A DNA stretch of 64,000 nt, taken from contig CANMWO010000001.1 of assembly GCA_947501695.1 (NCBI GenBank), positions 310,001 to 374,000 on the forward strand, read 5' to 3'. The DNA is from an uncultured Sphingomonadaceae bacterium (lineage in GTDB: Bacteria > Pseudomonadota > Alphaproteobacteria > Sphingomonadales > Sphingomonadaceae). Of the stretch, positions 49,544 through 58,644 are shown in pieces (positions within the stretch are counted from its first letter, which is position 1; every line of letters starts with the position of its first letter). The notes under the pieces were generated by a model that saw nothing but the letters and a program-made list of their open reading frames with translations, made no database searches and was not told where the DNA came from. The position numbers and the translations under genes are program-made.

Positions 49544-49706
49544 GGGCTTCTTGGGACGGGAATGGTGTAAAATCCTGTTTTGTAGCCATATTTTTACAAG
49601 ATATTGCCTCCTCGGTGACTAAAGTCACAGTTAATTCATCATTTTTCGCTAAAGTACGGTTTACGGTAGTTTAAGCTTCACGCAACGACTCCGTAAACAG
49701 GGGAGT

Positions 49707-49741
49707 CCGGCGGCATTTGCGACCCAGCCGTCGGGCTTCTT
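49707..49741. repeat. stem-loop repeat copy 2
   Basis: CCGGCGGC-ATTTGCGACCCA-GCCGTCGGGCTTCTT; loop GCGACCCAG and tail GGGCTTCTT conserved with copy 1. Confidence 0.6.
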
Positions 49742-49940
49742 TACCTTCTCCAGCATCAAATCAATCGCACGAAGTATGCAATGTGCACTCACCCCCTAAA
49801 GGCTATTTTATAACGCACGCTGAGTCACCAAGACAGACGGCTGGCCGATTACCGCCTCATGCATTTCCAATTTTCCAGTGGCTCATAATCTCAAAGATGT
49901 TTATGAAATTGTGCATAAATTTGTCGGGGGGGGGGCAATT

Positions 49941-50603
49941 ATGTGTGGGCGTAAATATGCTAGTGAAGAATTGACGTGGGACGAATATCGCGAGATGCTC
50001 AGCATTATGCAGCCAACGTCCAACCTGCAGCCCAATTATAATATTGCACCGACCCACATCATGCCGGTCTGTATCTGGGAAAGGGGCCAGACAAGTTTGC
50101 AGCCGATGCAATGGGGACTGATTCCCACCTGGGCCAAAGATACAACCCGGTCCTATATGATGACCAACGCCAGATCGGAGACATTGGAAGAAAAGCCGTC
50201 ATTCAAAAATCTTCTGAAATCATGCCGTTGTGCGGTGCTGGTTTCTGGTTTTTATGAATGGAAGCGTGATGGTAAATCCAAGCAAGCCCACAAGGTAGAA
50301 CGCAGCGACGGCAAGCCCATGATTTTGGCCGGGCTTTGGGCGGACAATCCCGTGTTCGAGACCATGACCTATACTGTCATAACAACAGCAGCGTCACCGG
50401 CCTTCGAACCCATTCACAATCGCTTGCCAGCGATCCTGGAACCTGATCAGGTGCAGACATGGCTAAACGGTCAATGGAGTGATGCCAGGACGATTTTGAA
50501 GCCCTATACCGGCGAGATTGATATTGTGCCGGTATCCAATGATGTCGGCAACATAAGGAATAATTATCCCGAGCTGCTTAGCCCTATCGCTCTGATGGAT
50601 TAA
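49941..50603 (+). CDS. SOS response-associated peptidase (SRAP/YedK/HMCES family)
   Basis: MCGRK catalytic Cys2; NYNIAPTHIMPV; QWGLIPTWAKD; NARSET; CAVLVSGFYEWKR; HNRLPAIL. Confidence 0.95.
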   Translation: MCGRKYASEELTWDEYREMLSIMQPTSNLQPNYNIAPTHIMPVCIWERGQTSLQPMQWGLIPTWAKDTTRSYMMTNARSETLEEKPSFKNLLKSCRCAVLVSGFYEWKRDGKSKQAHKVERSDGKPMILAGLWADNPVFETMTYTVITTAASPAFEPIHNRLPAILEPDQVQTWLNGQWSDARTILKPYTGEIDIVPVSNDVGNIRNNYPELLSPIALMD

Positions 50604-50661
50604 GCGGCGGCTTTATCCGGAAAGCCGACACTCGGATTGTACAGAATATCGTTCATTCACA

Positions 50662-51864
50662 TTATCTTTCGCGCTGATTTTGTAAGCTTTTTCGATATTG
50701 AGACGGAGTCACACCGGTGTTTTTTTTGAAGGCGTGGTTGAAGGTTGCCTTTGATCCAAAGCCGCAATCATAGGCGAGATTGATAAGGGGCAGTTTGTTG
50801 CCATCAGCTAGAAGGCGTTGCTTGAACGCTTCAATGCGATACCCATTGATATATTCGTAGAAACTGGCTTCTGCCTGAGAATTGATCACTTCTGACAACA
50901 ATCGCTGGTTTATTCGCAAGTGGCTCGCGAGAACCGCCAGGCTCAAATCGCTATCGAGATAAGGTTTCTCTCGAACCATGACACTTTCAAGTTCTTCATA
51001 TAGCGCCGACAATTGCGCCCGATCGTTTTTTTGCTCCGTGTCCTTTTCGCGAATTTGGCCAAATCCTGCCGTTAAAACCTGCGTGTGCAAATAGCCTTGT
51101 GTTCCAATCCAGTAAGTGCCCAATGATAGAAACAGTAGGAATGGATAGTAGTTTGAAATGTCTAGGCTGTCATCGAACTGTGCGACGTCTAGCGCCCTTA
51201 AACTGAACCATAGGATGAAAAAGATTGTGTAGAGGAACACGGGTTTCTGCAACCAACTCAAAGTTCTTTTGTGGATATCGGAATGGTTGTCTCTGATCCA
51301 TTTTGAGTATTTCATCAAAACCCGATTGGTCAGGAATAGATAGGCGAAAACAGATATAATTCCTCCTGTTTGCTCCACCATCCAGATGAAATGATCCGCA
51401 TTAATGGGCTCGGCAAAAAAGTAGAATTCGTGCCGTTGATAAAACGGACTGGAATAATAGATGATTTCCAGCAGAACCGGTAAAAAGTGAAGCAAACCTG
51501 TCTTACCGAGATGGAACCGGGAATTGGTGAGCGTTTTTGTGTAGAGATATAGCGATGGGCCCAGACCGTATAGTAGTTCCACCGACAGAAAGGAATAACC
51601 TAGCGATCTTATGAAACCCATATCGTGCAGCACCACGCGAAGCACTGGCAAGGTGTAGAATAGCAACATCAGTGATAATATGATGTTGCCAGATTTACGG
51701 TTCCTTCGAGACAAGACAAGTAATAAGCTGATCATCAAACCGTGCAACGCCCCGATCAGGATGATCAGATTCCAAGCATTCAGATTGAGAGATGAATCCA
51801 TAAGGTGAGATAGCTGCCGGTTAAGTGATGCAGTGTCATCCCTCTTAGTCGAAACGGTGTCCAC
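50662..51864 (-). CDS. AraC family transcriptional regulator with membrane N-terminus
   Basis: C-terminal HTH (LAYDCGFGSKATFNHAFKKNTGVTPSQYRK); hydrophobic multi-TM N-terminal region. Confidence 0.9.
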   Translation of the reverse strand: MDTVSTKRDDTASLNRQLSHLMDSSLNLNAWNLIILIGALHGLMISLLLVLSRRNRKSGNIILSLMLLFYTLPVLRVVLHDMGFIRSLGYSFLSVELLYGLGPSLYLYTKTLTNSRFHLGKTGLLHFLPVLLEIIYYSSPFYQRHEFYFFAEPINADHFIWMVEQTGGIISVFAYLFLTNRVLMKYSKWIRDNHSDIHKRTLSWLQKPVFLYTIFFILWFSLRALDVAQFDDSLDISNYYPFLLFLSLGTYWIGTQGYLHTQVLTAGFGQIREKDTEQKNDRAQLSALYEELESVMVREKPYLDSDLSLAVLASHLRINQRLLSEVINSQAEASFYEYINGYRIEAFKQRLLADGNKLPLINLAYDCGFGSKATFNHAFKKNTGVTPSQYRKSLQNQRER

Positions 51865-51974
51865 AACGAAACAACTACAACAGGATTATTTCGTCCGGCT
51901 GCATCCAGATGGACGCCACCGGCTCGCTTCTGTTCTAACCGGCAAACAGCTTATCAAACAAAAGAGGCTGACAA

Positions 51975-54110
51975 ATGCTAAATAGAACATTCCGCTTAGC
52001 CATTATACTTTCGTTCCTGATGGTGTCGGGGAGTTGTGCCGCGTACGATTCAGAAACCCGGTCTGTCAGTCAATCGGGTTCATATCCCCGTTTAGACGCT
52101 CACGTGCTAGCAGAGGATGTAACAATCGTCCGGGATGAGTTTGGAGTTCCCCATGTTTTCGGGCCTACGGATGCGAGTGTTGTTTTCGGTGCCACATATG
52201 CTCGCGCCGAGGACGAATTTCACTATATGGAACAGGCTTACATAAAGCTATTGGGGCGCGCCGCATCTGTGAGCGGGCCCGACTGGCTGCAGTGGGACAT
52301 TTTCCTGAAAAAGCTGGAAATCGAAAAGCATTCCAGACAGGAATATTTGAAAGCGCCACCTGAAATCAAGGCGCTCTGCAACGCATTTGCAGACGGCATG
52401 AACTTTTTTTTGAAGAATCGACCCGATATCAAGCCCAAGCTAATCACGCATTTTGAGCCATGGCACGCGCTGGTTGGCTATCGCCTATTTCATGTCTCGG
52501 GCATTGATGGAGAAACCCAAAAACAGATTGGAGAGCCCGATACTCTCGCGGCGTTTTCCGGATATCTCGCCTCAACCATGTGGGCGATTGGCCCCTCTAA
52601 GAGCGCTTCAGGACATCCAATGTTGTTTATCAACCCACATATTCCGCTTGATGCGCCCTATGAAATGTCTCTTCACAGTGACGAAGGTCTGAATGTTTCC
52701 GGTCAGCTGGCATATGGAATCGGGCTCTTGCCGATTTCTGGCCACAATGGAGATATGGGTTGGTCGATCACCGCAAATGATCCCGACATCAACGATGTCT
52801 ATGAAGAGAAAATCATCGATCGCGCATCCGGCTTATACCGATATGGTAACCAGATACTGACGACCACGAAGTGGACTGAAAAGATTGCCGTCGCCGCACC
52901 AGATGGAATCAGACAACATGACTATGTTTTTGAAAAATCCCGACACGGTCCGCTTTTCGATGGCCCAGAAGGCAAACGCCTTGCGCTAAGAGTGGCCAAG
53001 CTGTCCGCAGGAGGTGTGCTGGAACAGTTCTTCAATATGAGCAAGGCCCGCAATCTGCCGGAGTTCAAACGCGCGATCGCGCCTATGAATGTCACCTACA
53101 ACAATCTTATATATGCGGGACAGGACGGTCATATTTTTTACGTTTATGGCGGTGCGATTCCAGTGCGCAATCCCGAGTTGGACTGGTCAAAGCCTGTCGA
53201 TGGTAGCAACCCTGAGACAGACTGGAGAGGTTTTTTCTCTCTTGCGGATCTCCCACAAATTGAAGATCCTACCTCTGGCTATTTACAAAACTCCAACAGT
53301 TCGCCTTTTTTTACAACGGATGGAAGCAATCCGGTTAAGACAGACTATCCAGAATATATGTTTGGATCTAACCGCGACACTGCAATAGCAAAGCGATCCA
53401 GGCAATTGATCGCGTCGGAAGAAGAAATTTCACTGGAACAATTATCGCGATTTGCGTTCGATACCTATCTACCAACCGCCGCTGCTGAGATCGCGGAACT
53501 CAATGCGGAGTGGGCACAATCTTCGCCAAATAAGAAAAAAGCGGAACCGAAGCTGAGGCAGATGTTAAATATCCTGAACGATTGGGATAGAAGAGCAAAT
53601 GCCGACTCAATTGGAGCCGCACTCTATGTTACCATGTTTCACATTCGCAGTGATGACTCCGCATATCCGACGATCTACCGGCTCCGAAAGGCGGCGGCGC
53701 TTTTAGAAAAATACTACGGCGACTGGCGAATCCCATATGGTCATTTTAACAGGCTGAGAAGGTCGGACCACTATGGCAATAGTCGCGAGCCACTTTCACA
53801 GCATGATCTTCCGGCGCCCGGCACGCCGTTTTATATGGGCGCAATCATGACGTTCAACACACAGACCGAAGACGGATCGAGCAAAAGTTACGGCAATCAT
53901 GGTCACTCATATGTAAGCGTCGTGGAATTCGCTTCGAAGGTAAAAGCGCAATCCGTCATGGCCTATGGGCAGAGTAGGAACTCAAAATCTGTACATTATT
54001 TCGATCAAGCGAGACTGTACACCCAGCAGCTACTCAAACCGGCCTGGTTCGATAAAAAAGATATCACAAAGGCAGCTGTAAGATCCTATCGCCCGGGCGA
54101 AACAGAATGA
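51975..54110 (+). CDS. penicillin acylase family protein (2)
   Basis: DVTIVRDEFGVPHVFGPTDASVVFGATYARAEDEF; STMWAIGPSKSASGHPMLFINPH; lipobox-like VSGSCAA. Confidence 0.9.
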   Translation: MLNRTFRLAIILSFLMVSGSCAAYDSETRSVSQSGSYPRLDAHVLAEDVTIVRDEFGVPHVFGPTDASVVFGATYARAEDEFHYMEQAYIKLLGRAASVSGPDWLQWDIFLKKLEIEKHSRQEYLKAPPEIKALCNAFADGMNFFLKNRPDIKPKLITHFEPWHALVGYRLFHVSGIDGETQKQIGEPDTLAAFSGYLASTMWAIGPSKSASGHPMLFINPHIPLDAPYEMSLHSDEGLNVSGQLAYGIGLLPISGHNGDMGWSITANDPDINDVYEEKIIDRASGLYRYGNQILTTTKWTEKIAVAAPDGIRQHDYVFEKSRHGPLFDGPEGKRLALRVAKLSAGGVLEQFFNMSKARNLPEFKRAIAPMNVTYNNLIYAGQDGHIFYVYGGAIPVRNPELDWSKPVDGSNPETDWRGFFSLADLPQIEDPTSGYLQNSNSSPFFTTDGSNPVKTDYPEYMFGSNRDTAIAKRSRQLIASEEEISLEQLSRFAFDTYLPTAAAEIAELNAEWAQSSPNKKKAEPKLRQMLNILNDWDRRANADSIGAALYVTMFHIRSDDSAYPTIYRLRKAAALLEKYYGDWRIPYGHFNRLRRSDHYGNSREPLSQHDLPAPGTPFYMGAIMTFNTQTEDGSSKSYGNHGHSYVSVVEFASKVKAQSVMAYGQSRNSKSVHYFDQARLYTQQLLKPAWFDKKDITKAAVRSYRPGETE

Positions 54111-54449
54111 TAGCCGTGGGGCTAGGCGTCGTTGTTGAAAAGCAAAGTTTATAGAAATGGTGTTTGCTTTTTCATCCACCGCAAACGCTGGGGTGTATCG
54201 CGTATAGCGACTAAAAATCACATGCCCTCGCGCAACATAATTTCCAACTTCAGTAATAAATAATCCAACACTGGGCTGGTGTCTTCTCGAAAGACAGTGT
54301 GCGCTTTGCAAAGTTCGCCGCTATTCCGCGCCTCTTTGCCTTGATCTTGTTATGCTTTCGACCAATTGGAAGCGATTGCACAAACTGCTTTCCTACTGGG
54401 CTCCAATCCTGCTACCAACACGTCATATCGGGGATCGCGGGAGAGGGCT

Positions 54450-55790
54450 TTGACAAGCATAGAAGCCAGTGAAAATGAAGGCAGGGGGTCAGGCCAAGCG
54501 GCACGGCGGAAATTTTACGGCTGGCATAACGCTGCGCTGCTATTTCTGATCCAATTTGCCGCTTCGGGCTTTGTCTATTTCGCCTATGCTGCGATTTTCC
54601 CGGCGATGGTCGAAGCTATGGATTGGAACCGTGGTTCCGCGTCTCTCGCTCACAGCCTGAGTTTTCTTACCCTAGGTCTCAGTTATCCCCTCACAGCCTG
54701 GATGATCGGGAAATGGGGCGTAAGATTGACTCTCACGACGGGTCTTTTGATGATGATGACTAGCCTGTTGCTGACCATATTCTTCGTTACAGAGATTTGG
54801 CATTGGACGCTCGCTTGGGGGGTGGTCATGGGAATGGCTATGGCCTTGGCTGGTCCATTATGTGGGCAAACAGTCGTTATTCAATGGTTTAACGTCAAAC
54901 GCGCCACTGTTTTAGGGATCATTATGACTGGCAATGCGCTGGGCGGATTTGTCGCGCAACCGGTACTCATTCGTGTCATGGAAGGATCTGGCACTTGGCA
55001 GTCCGGTTGGTATGTTAGCCTGATCGCAGTCGTCATCGCTATATTGCTGGCACAGTTTATTATAAACAGGCCGGCGGATATCGGTCAGCATTCTGACAAT
55101 ATTGATCCGGGCGCCATATCGGCCGATGCCGCGAAAGCCACCGCTCGACCGCGGACCTATCGTAGTGAGCATAGTTGGACAATCCCGCAGGTATTTCGCA
55201 CCCGCGCGGTCTATTTGATCATCACGATAAATATTTCTTATTTGGCGATCGGTACGTTTCTGTTGACCCATGGATCGCTATATATATCCGATAGTGGGAT
55301 GTCGAAAATTCAGACGGCATCGGTTGTCAGCATTTTTATCATGGGTAGTGGACTTGGCCGAATGCCCGCCGGTTGGCTCGGTGATCGGTTCGAATTGCGC
55401 TGGTTGATGGCCGCGATGATGGGAACCATGTTGTTTGGTTTCGTGTTGTTATGGGCAGGTTCTAGCTTCATCGGTTTGGGCATAGCGGCGTTTATATTGG
55501 GGCTATGCTATGGTGGATTTTTTGCTCTATCGCCTGCGCTTACAAGCAATTTTTTCGGCCCAGAAAGTTTCGCCAAAATCAACTCTGTCTTCGCGCCGGT
55601 ATTGCTGCCTTTCGTGGCCATGGCACCAGCCGGTGCCGGTTATATTTTTGAGATAAATGGCAGCTATGATATCGCTTTTTTGATCGGTTCCACACTGCTA
55701 AGCCTGTCGCTGATCTCGGCTATTTGTTTAAAGCCACCCAAGTACGACCCGGCGCGTGAAATGGGTCAAGAAACGGCAACGCAGGTTTAA
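54450..55790 (+). CDS. MFS transporter
   Basis: 12-TM MFS-like protein beginning KFYGWHNAALLFLIQF; upstream start uncertain (ORF opens at 54366). Confidence 0.85.
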   Translation: MTSIEASENEGRGSGQAARRKFYGWHNAALLFLIQFAASGFVYFAYAAIFPAMVEAMDWNRGSASLAHSLSFLTLGLSYPLTAWMIGKWGVRLTLTTGLLMMMTSLLLTIFFVTEIWHWTLAWGVVMGMAMALAGPLCGQTVVIQWFNVKRATVLGIIMTGNALGGFVAQPVLIRVMEGSGTWQSGWYVSLIAVVIAILLAQFIINRPADIGQHSDNIDPGAISADAAKATARPRTYRSEHSWTIPQVFRTRAVYLIITINISYLAIGTFLLTHGSLYISDSGMSKIQTASVVSIFIMGSGLGRMPAGWLGDRFELRWLMAAMMGTMLFGFVLLWAGSSFIGLGIAAFILGLCYGGFFALSPALTSNFFGPESFAKINSVFAPVLLPFVAMAPAGAGYIFEINGSYDIAFLIGSTLLSLSLISAICLKPPKYDPAREMGQETATQV

Positions 55791-56905
55791 ACTTTTCCAT
55801 CGCTCGATAGCAATGCGGCAATCGGCTTGGTCCCCTTACGGCCGGCTAATATGATCATCAATATGGTGGTGAACGGTACCGCCAATATAGCACCGGGAAT
55901 GCCCCAGAGCGTGCTCCAAACCGACAACGCAACGAGCACGACCATCGGGCTAAGATTGACCGATTTGCTGAGCATGCGAGGCTCTACCACATTGCCGATA
56001 ATCACCTGTGCTGCGGTCATCAGGCCAGTTGCGATTAGCGGCATCGTCAGAGTCCCAAATTGCGCTACGGCGAACAAGGCCGGAAATGCGACACCAACGA
56101 TAGATCCAATATAGGGAATATAGTTGAGAAGTCCGATAATTATTGCCCAAAGCGCTGCATATTCGATACCAACACTAACCATAATAACCCAGCAGATCAC
56201 ACCCAATATGATATTGATCAGCGTCTTGGTTGCAAGATAGCTGCCAATATCATGGTTGATCCGCGCGATCATATTTAGCGTATCTTTGGATTCACTAGCA
56301 CTGCCAAATGCCCGGCGCACCTTGGTCGGAAAGCCTGTAATCTCGCTAAGCATAAAAGATGCATAGAGGATTGTGATAAAGATGAATCCGCCAAAGCTGG
56401 TCAGTGACGACAAGACAGATTGCGCAATGGCAGCAATATCGATTTCCGTCAGCAGCTTGGTGGCGAATTCACTGACTTCTTTCACGACCACTTCACTGCC
56501 ACGATCAATAATCAACCCCGGCGAGGCCATCATGTCTCCCATATCGGCTTCGGCCGCTACCGTCGCAGGTTCAGCAGGGAACCAAGCGGCGAACAGGTTT
56601 TCCAAATTGGTCTGATAGGTCGGCAATGAAGGAACCAATGTTTGCAGACTGGCCACTAACATTCTTGTCATCGCGAACAATAGCAAGACCACACCAAACA
56701 ATGCCAGCGTCGCGCGGAGCCACATCGGTGACCGCCCCAATCCCGGAATTCGAGCAACTGCGGCGCTGGCTGCATATAATATCTGAAGTAGGATGATTGC
56801 GGTGACAATCGGCAGGATGATATCCTTCCCGACATAGAACAGCCAGCCGATCATAATCGTGATTCCGAACGAGAAAAATATCGTGCTGACGCGGCCGTGT
56901 AACAT
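55787..56905 (-). CDS. AI-2E family transporter
   Basis: IIGLLNYIPYIGSIVGVAFPALFAVAQFG...NVVEPRMLSKSVNLSPMVVLVALSVWSTLWGIPGAILAVPFT. Confidence 0.92.
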   Translation of the reverse strand: MLHGRVSTIFFSFGITIMIGWLFYVGKDIILPIVTAIILLQILYAASAAVARIPGLGRSPMWLRATLALFGVVLLLFAMTRMLVASLQTLVPSLPTYQTNLENLFAAWFPAEPATVAAEADMGDMMASPGLIIDRGSEVVVKEVSEFATKLLTEIDIAAIAQSVLSSLTSFGGFIFITILYASFMLSEITGFPTKVRRAFGSASESKDTLNMIARINHDIGSYLATKTLINIILGVICWVIMVSVGIEYAALWAIIIGLLNYIPYIGSIVGVAFPALFAVAQFGTLTMPLIATGLMTAAQVIIGNVVEPRMLSKSVNLSPMVVLVALSVWSTLWGIPGAILAVPFTTILMIILAGRKGTKPIAALLSSDGKV

Positions 56906-57072
56906 TATCTTCGATCACCATTTTCATGCGCGGCGGAAAACCCTTGCGACCGGTTGTTAAACACAAAAACCACGTCTGTCATCTCATCAGTTTTGCAGCT
57001 CGCCCTGAAACATCTGCATCGGATCGCGACTAGCATCTTGACGACATGCACCCTTCTCGGCCAATAGCCGCT

Positions 57073-57738
57073 ATGGCCGACGATATTTCTTCCCTTCCGC
57101 ATGATGAACTGAGCCGCCGCGGCTTGTTGTTTGTCCTCTCTTCCCCTTCTGGAGCCGGTAAATCGACTCTGGCGCGGATGCTGCTTGAGGCGGATGAACA
57201 GATCGCCATGTCGGTGTCTGTTACCACCCGGCAGCAACGCCCGGGTGAAGAACATGGCAAAGACTATTTTTTCGTCAGCGGCGAGGAATTTGAAGAAATG
57301 GTCGCGGATAATGCATTTTTGGAATATGCCACCGTGTTCGGCAATCGCTATGCAACGCCCGCCGCCCCGGTTCAGAAAAATCTCGAAGATGGCCAGGATG
57401 TTCTGTTCGATATTGATTGGCAAGGCACACAGCAACTTTATCAGCGCGCTGGCGAAGATGTTGTTCGCATCTTCATCTTACCACCCTCGCTCGCCATCTT
57501 GCGCGAACGGCTCGAAAGTCGAGCGACAGACAGCTACGAAATTATCGACAGCCGTATGGAACGCGCAACTAGCGAGATAAGCCATTGGGATGGCTATGAC
57601 TATGTTCTGATCAATGATGACCTTGATGCTTGTTTTGGCAAGGTTAAACAGATCCTCGCAACCGAGCGCATGCGTCGGTCACGGCAGACTGGTTTGATTG
57701 GATTTGTACGTGATTTGGTGGCGCAAGAGAGGGGCTAA
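57073..57738 (+). CDS. gmk: guanylate kinase
   Basis: LLFVLSSPSGAGKSTLARMLLE; SVSVTTRQQRPGEEHGKDYFFVS; upstream ATG 57046 also possible. Confidence 0.95.
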   Translation: MADDISSLPHDELSRRGLLFVLSSPSGAGKSTLARMLLEADEQIAMSVSVTTRQQRPGEEHGKDYFFVSGEEFEEMVADNAFLEYATVFGNRYATPAAPVQKNLEDGQDVLFDIDWQGTQQLYQRAGEDVVRIFILPPSLAILRERLESRATDSYEIIDSRMERATSEISHWDGYDYVLINDDLDACFGKVKQILATERMRRSRQTGLIGFVRDLVAQERG

Positions 57739-57745
57739 TCTCCGG

Positions 57746-58393
57746 TCAGTTTTCGGACCGCCTTGTATAGAAACCCTCAAACACCGTCGTCCAGCTTTTG
57801 CCGCCGTCTTTCGATGCCTGCCAATGTTGACGAACGCTTGCGACATTGGTGCCATCCGTACTGGGAGTCCAGGTGACACGATTAATTGGCGCGCCTTTCA
57901 CATAGCCCGGCCAGTTGGCGTTACTTAATACCATCTCGCCCTTGTCATTTAGGCCACCTTCGACAAACAAAGCCGTGCCATCGGCGCCCATCCATGTCTG
58001 ATGCCATATTTTGCGGGCGGCATCGTAAAAGCTTATGCTCATACCCGTATAGCCGCCGTTGGTTTTATATTCTTCACGAATCACACAACCGCCATGCTGT
58101 GAGCTGATGCGATTAACGCCAGCAGGAGCCGTTTGGCCCGCTGGCGTCACATTCCATTTGCCGATCCAGAAGTCAAAAGCGCGATGAACCGGGGTAGCAC
58201 AAGGCGACGGCGGCTTTTGTGCGGCCGGTGGAACCGGTTGGACAGATTGTGCAAAAACAGGGGATGATACCAACAAAACCGCAAACAAAGCGCAGATTAG
58301 GGGTAAGGCGCTTTGGGTTCCAGATCGGGAAAAGGAGCTGCCCATGCGGAGGGCAAATTCCCGACATGTCATTTTCCGAACCACGTTTATCAT
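57746..58393 (-). CDS. hypothetical exported protein (DUF1579-like)
   Basis: HRAFDFWIGKWNVTPAGQ...GGCVIREEY; signal-peptide-like segment; exact start uncertain. Confidence 0.7.
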   Translation of the reverse strand: MINVVRKMTCREFALRMGSSFSRSGTQSALPLICALFAVLLVSSPVFAQSVQPVPPAAQKPPSPCATPVHRAFDFWIGKWNVTPAGQTAPAGVNRISSQHGGCVIREEYKTNGGYTGMSISFYDAARKIWHQTWMGADGTALFVEGGLNDKGEMVLSNANWPGYVKGAPINRVTWTPSTDGTNVASVRQHWQASKDGGKSWTTVFEGFYTRRSEN

Positions 58394-58644
58394 ATGGCAC
58401 CATCCCCCTTTTTGAAGCCGCGTGGTGATCCTAATGCGTAACCAAACAGGACCACAATGTGGCTCTTAGACACAATATGTCGGCCGATACCAAGTCCGCA
58501 GTCGCTTTCGACGAAACGGGAATAGGCTTCGACCATTGTTCATCGGTTTTTGGCCAAATCAATCAAAACCGATGAAATCGGGCACAGTCATGGTTTCTTA
58601 AAAGCTTGGTGTCATTGTGAACGTACAAATACTAGCTTTTTGAT

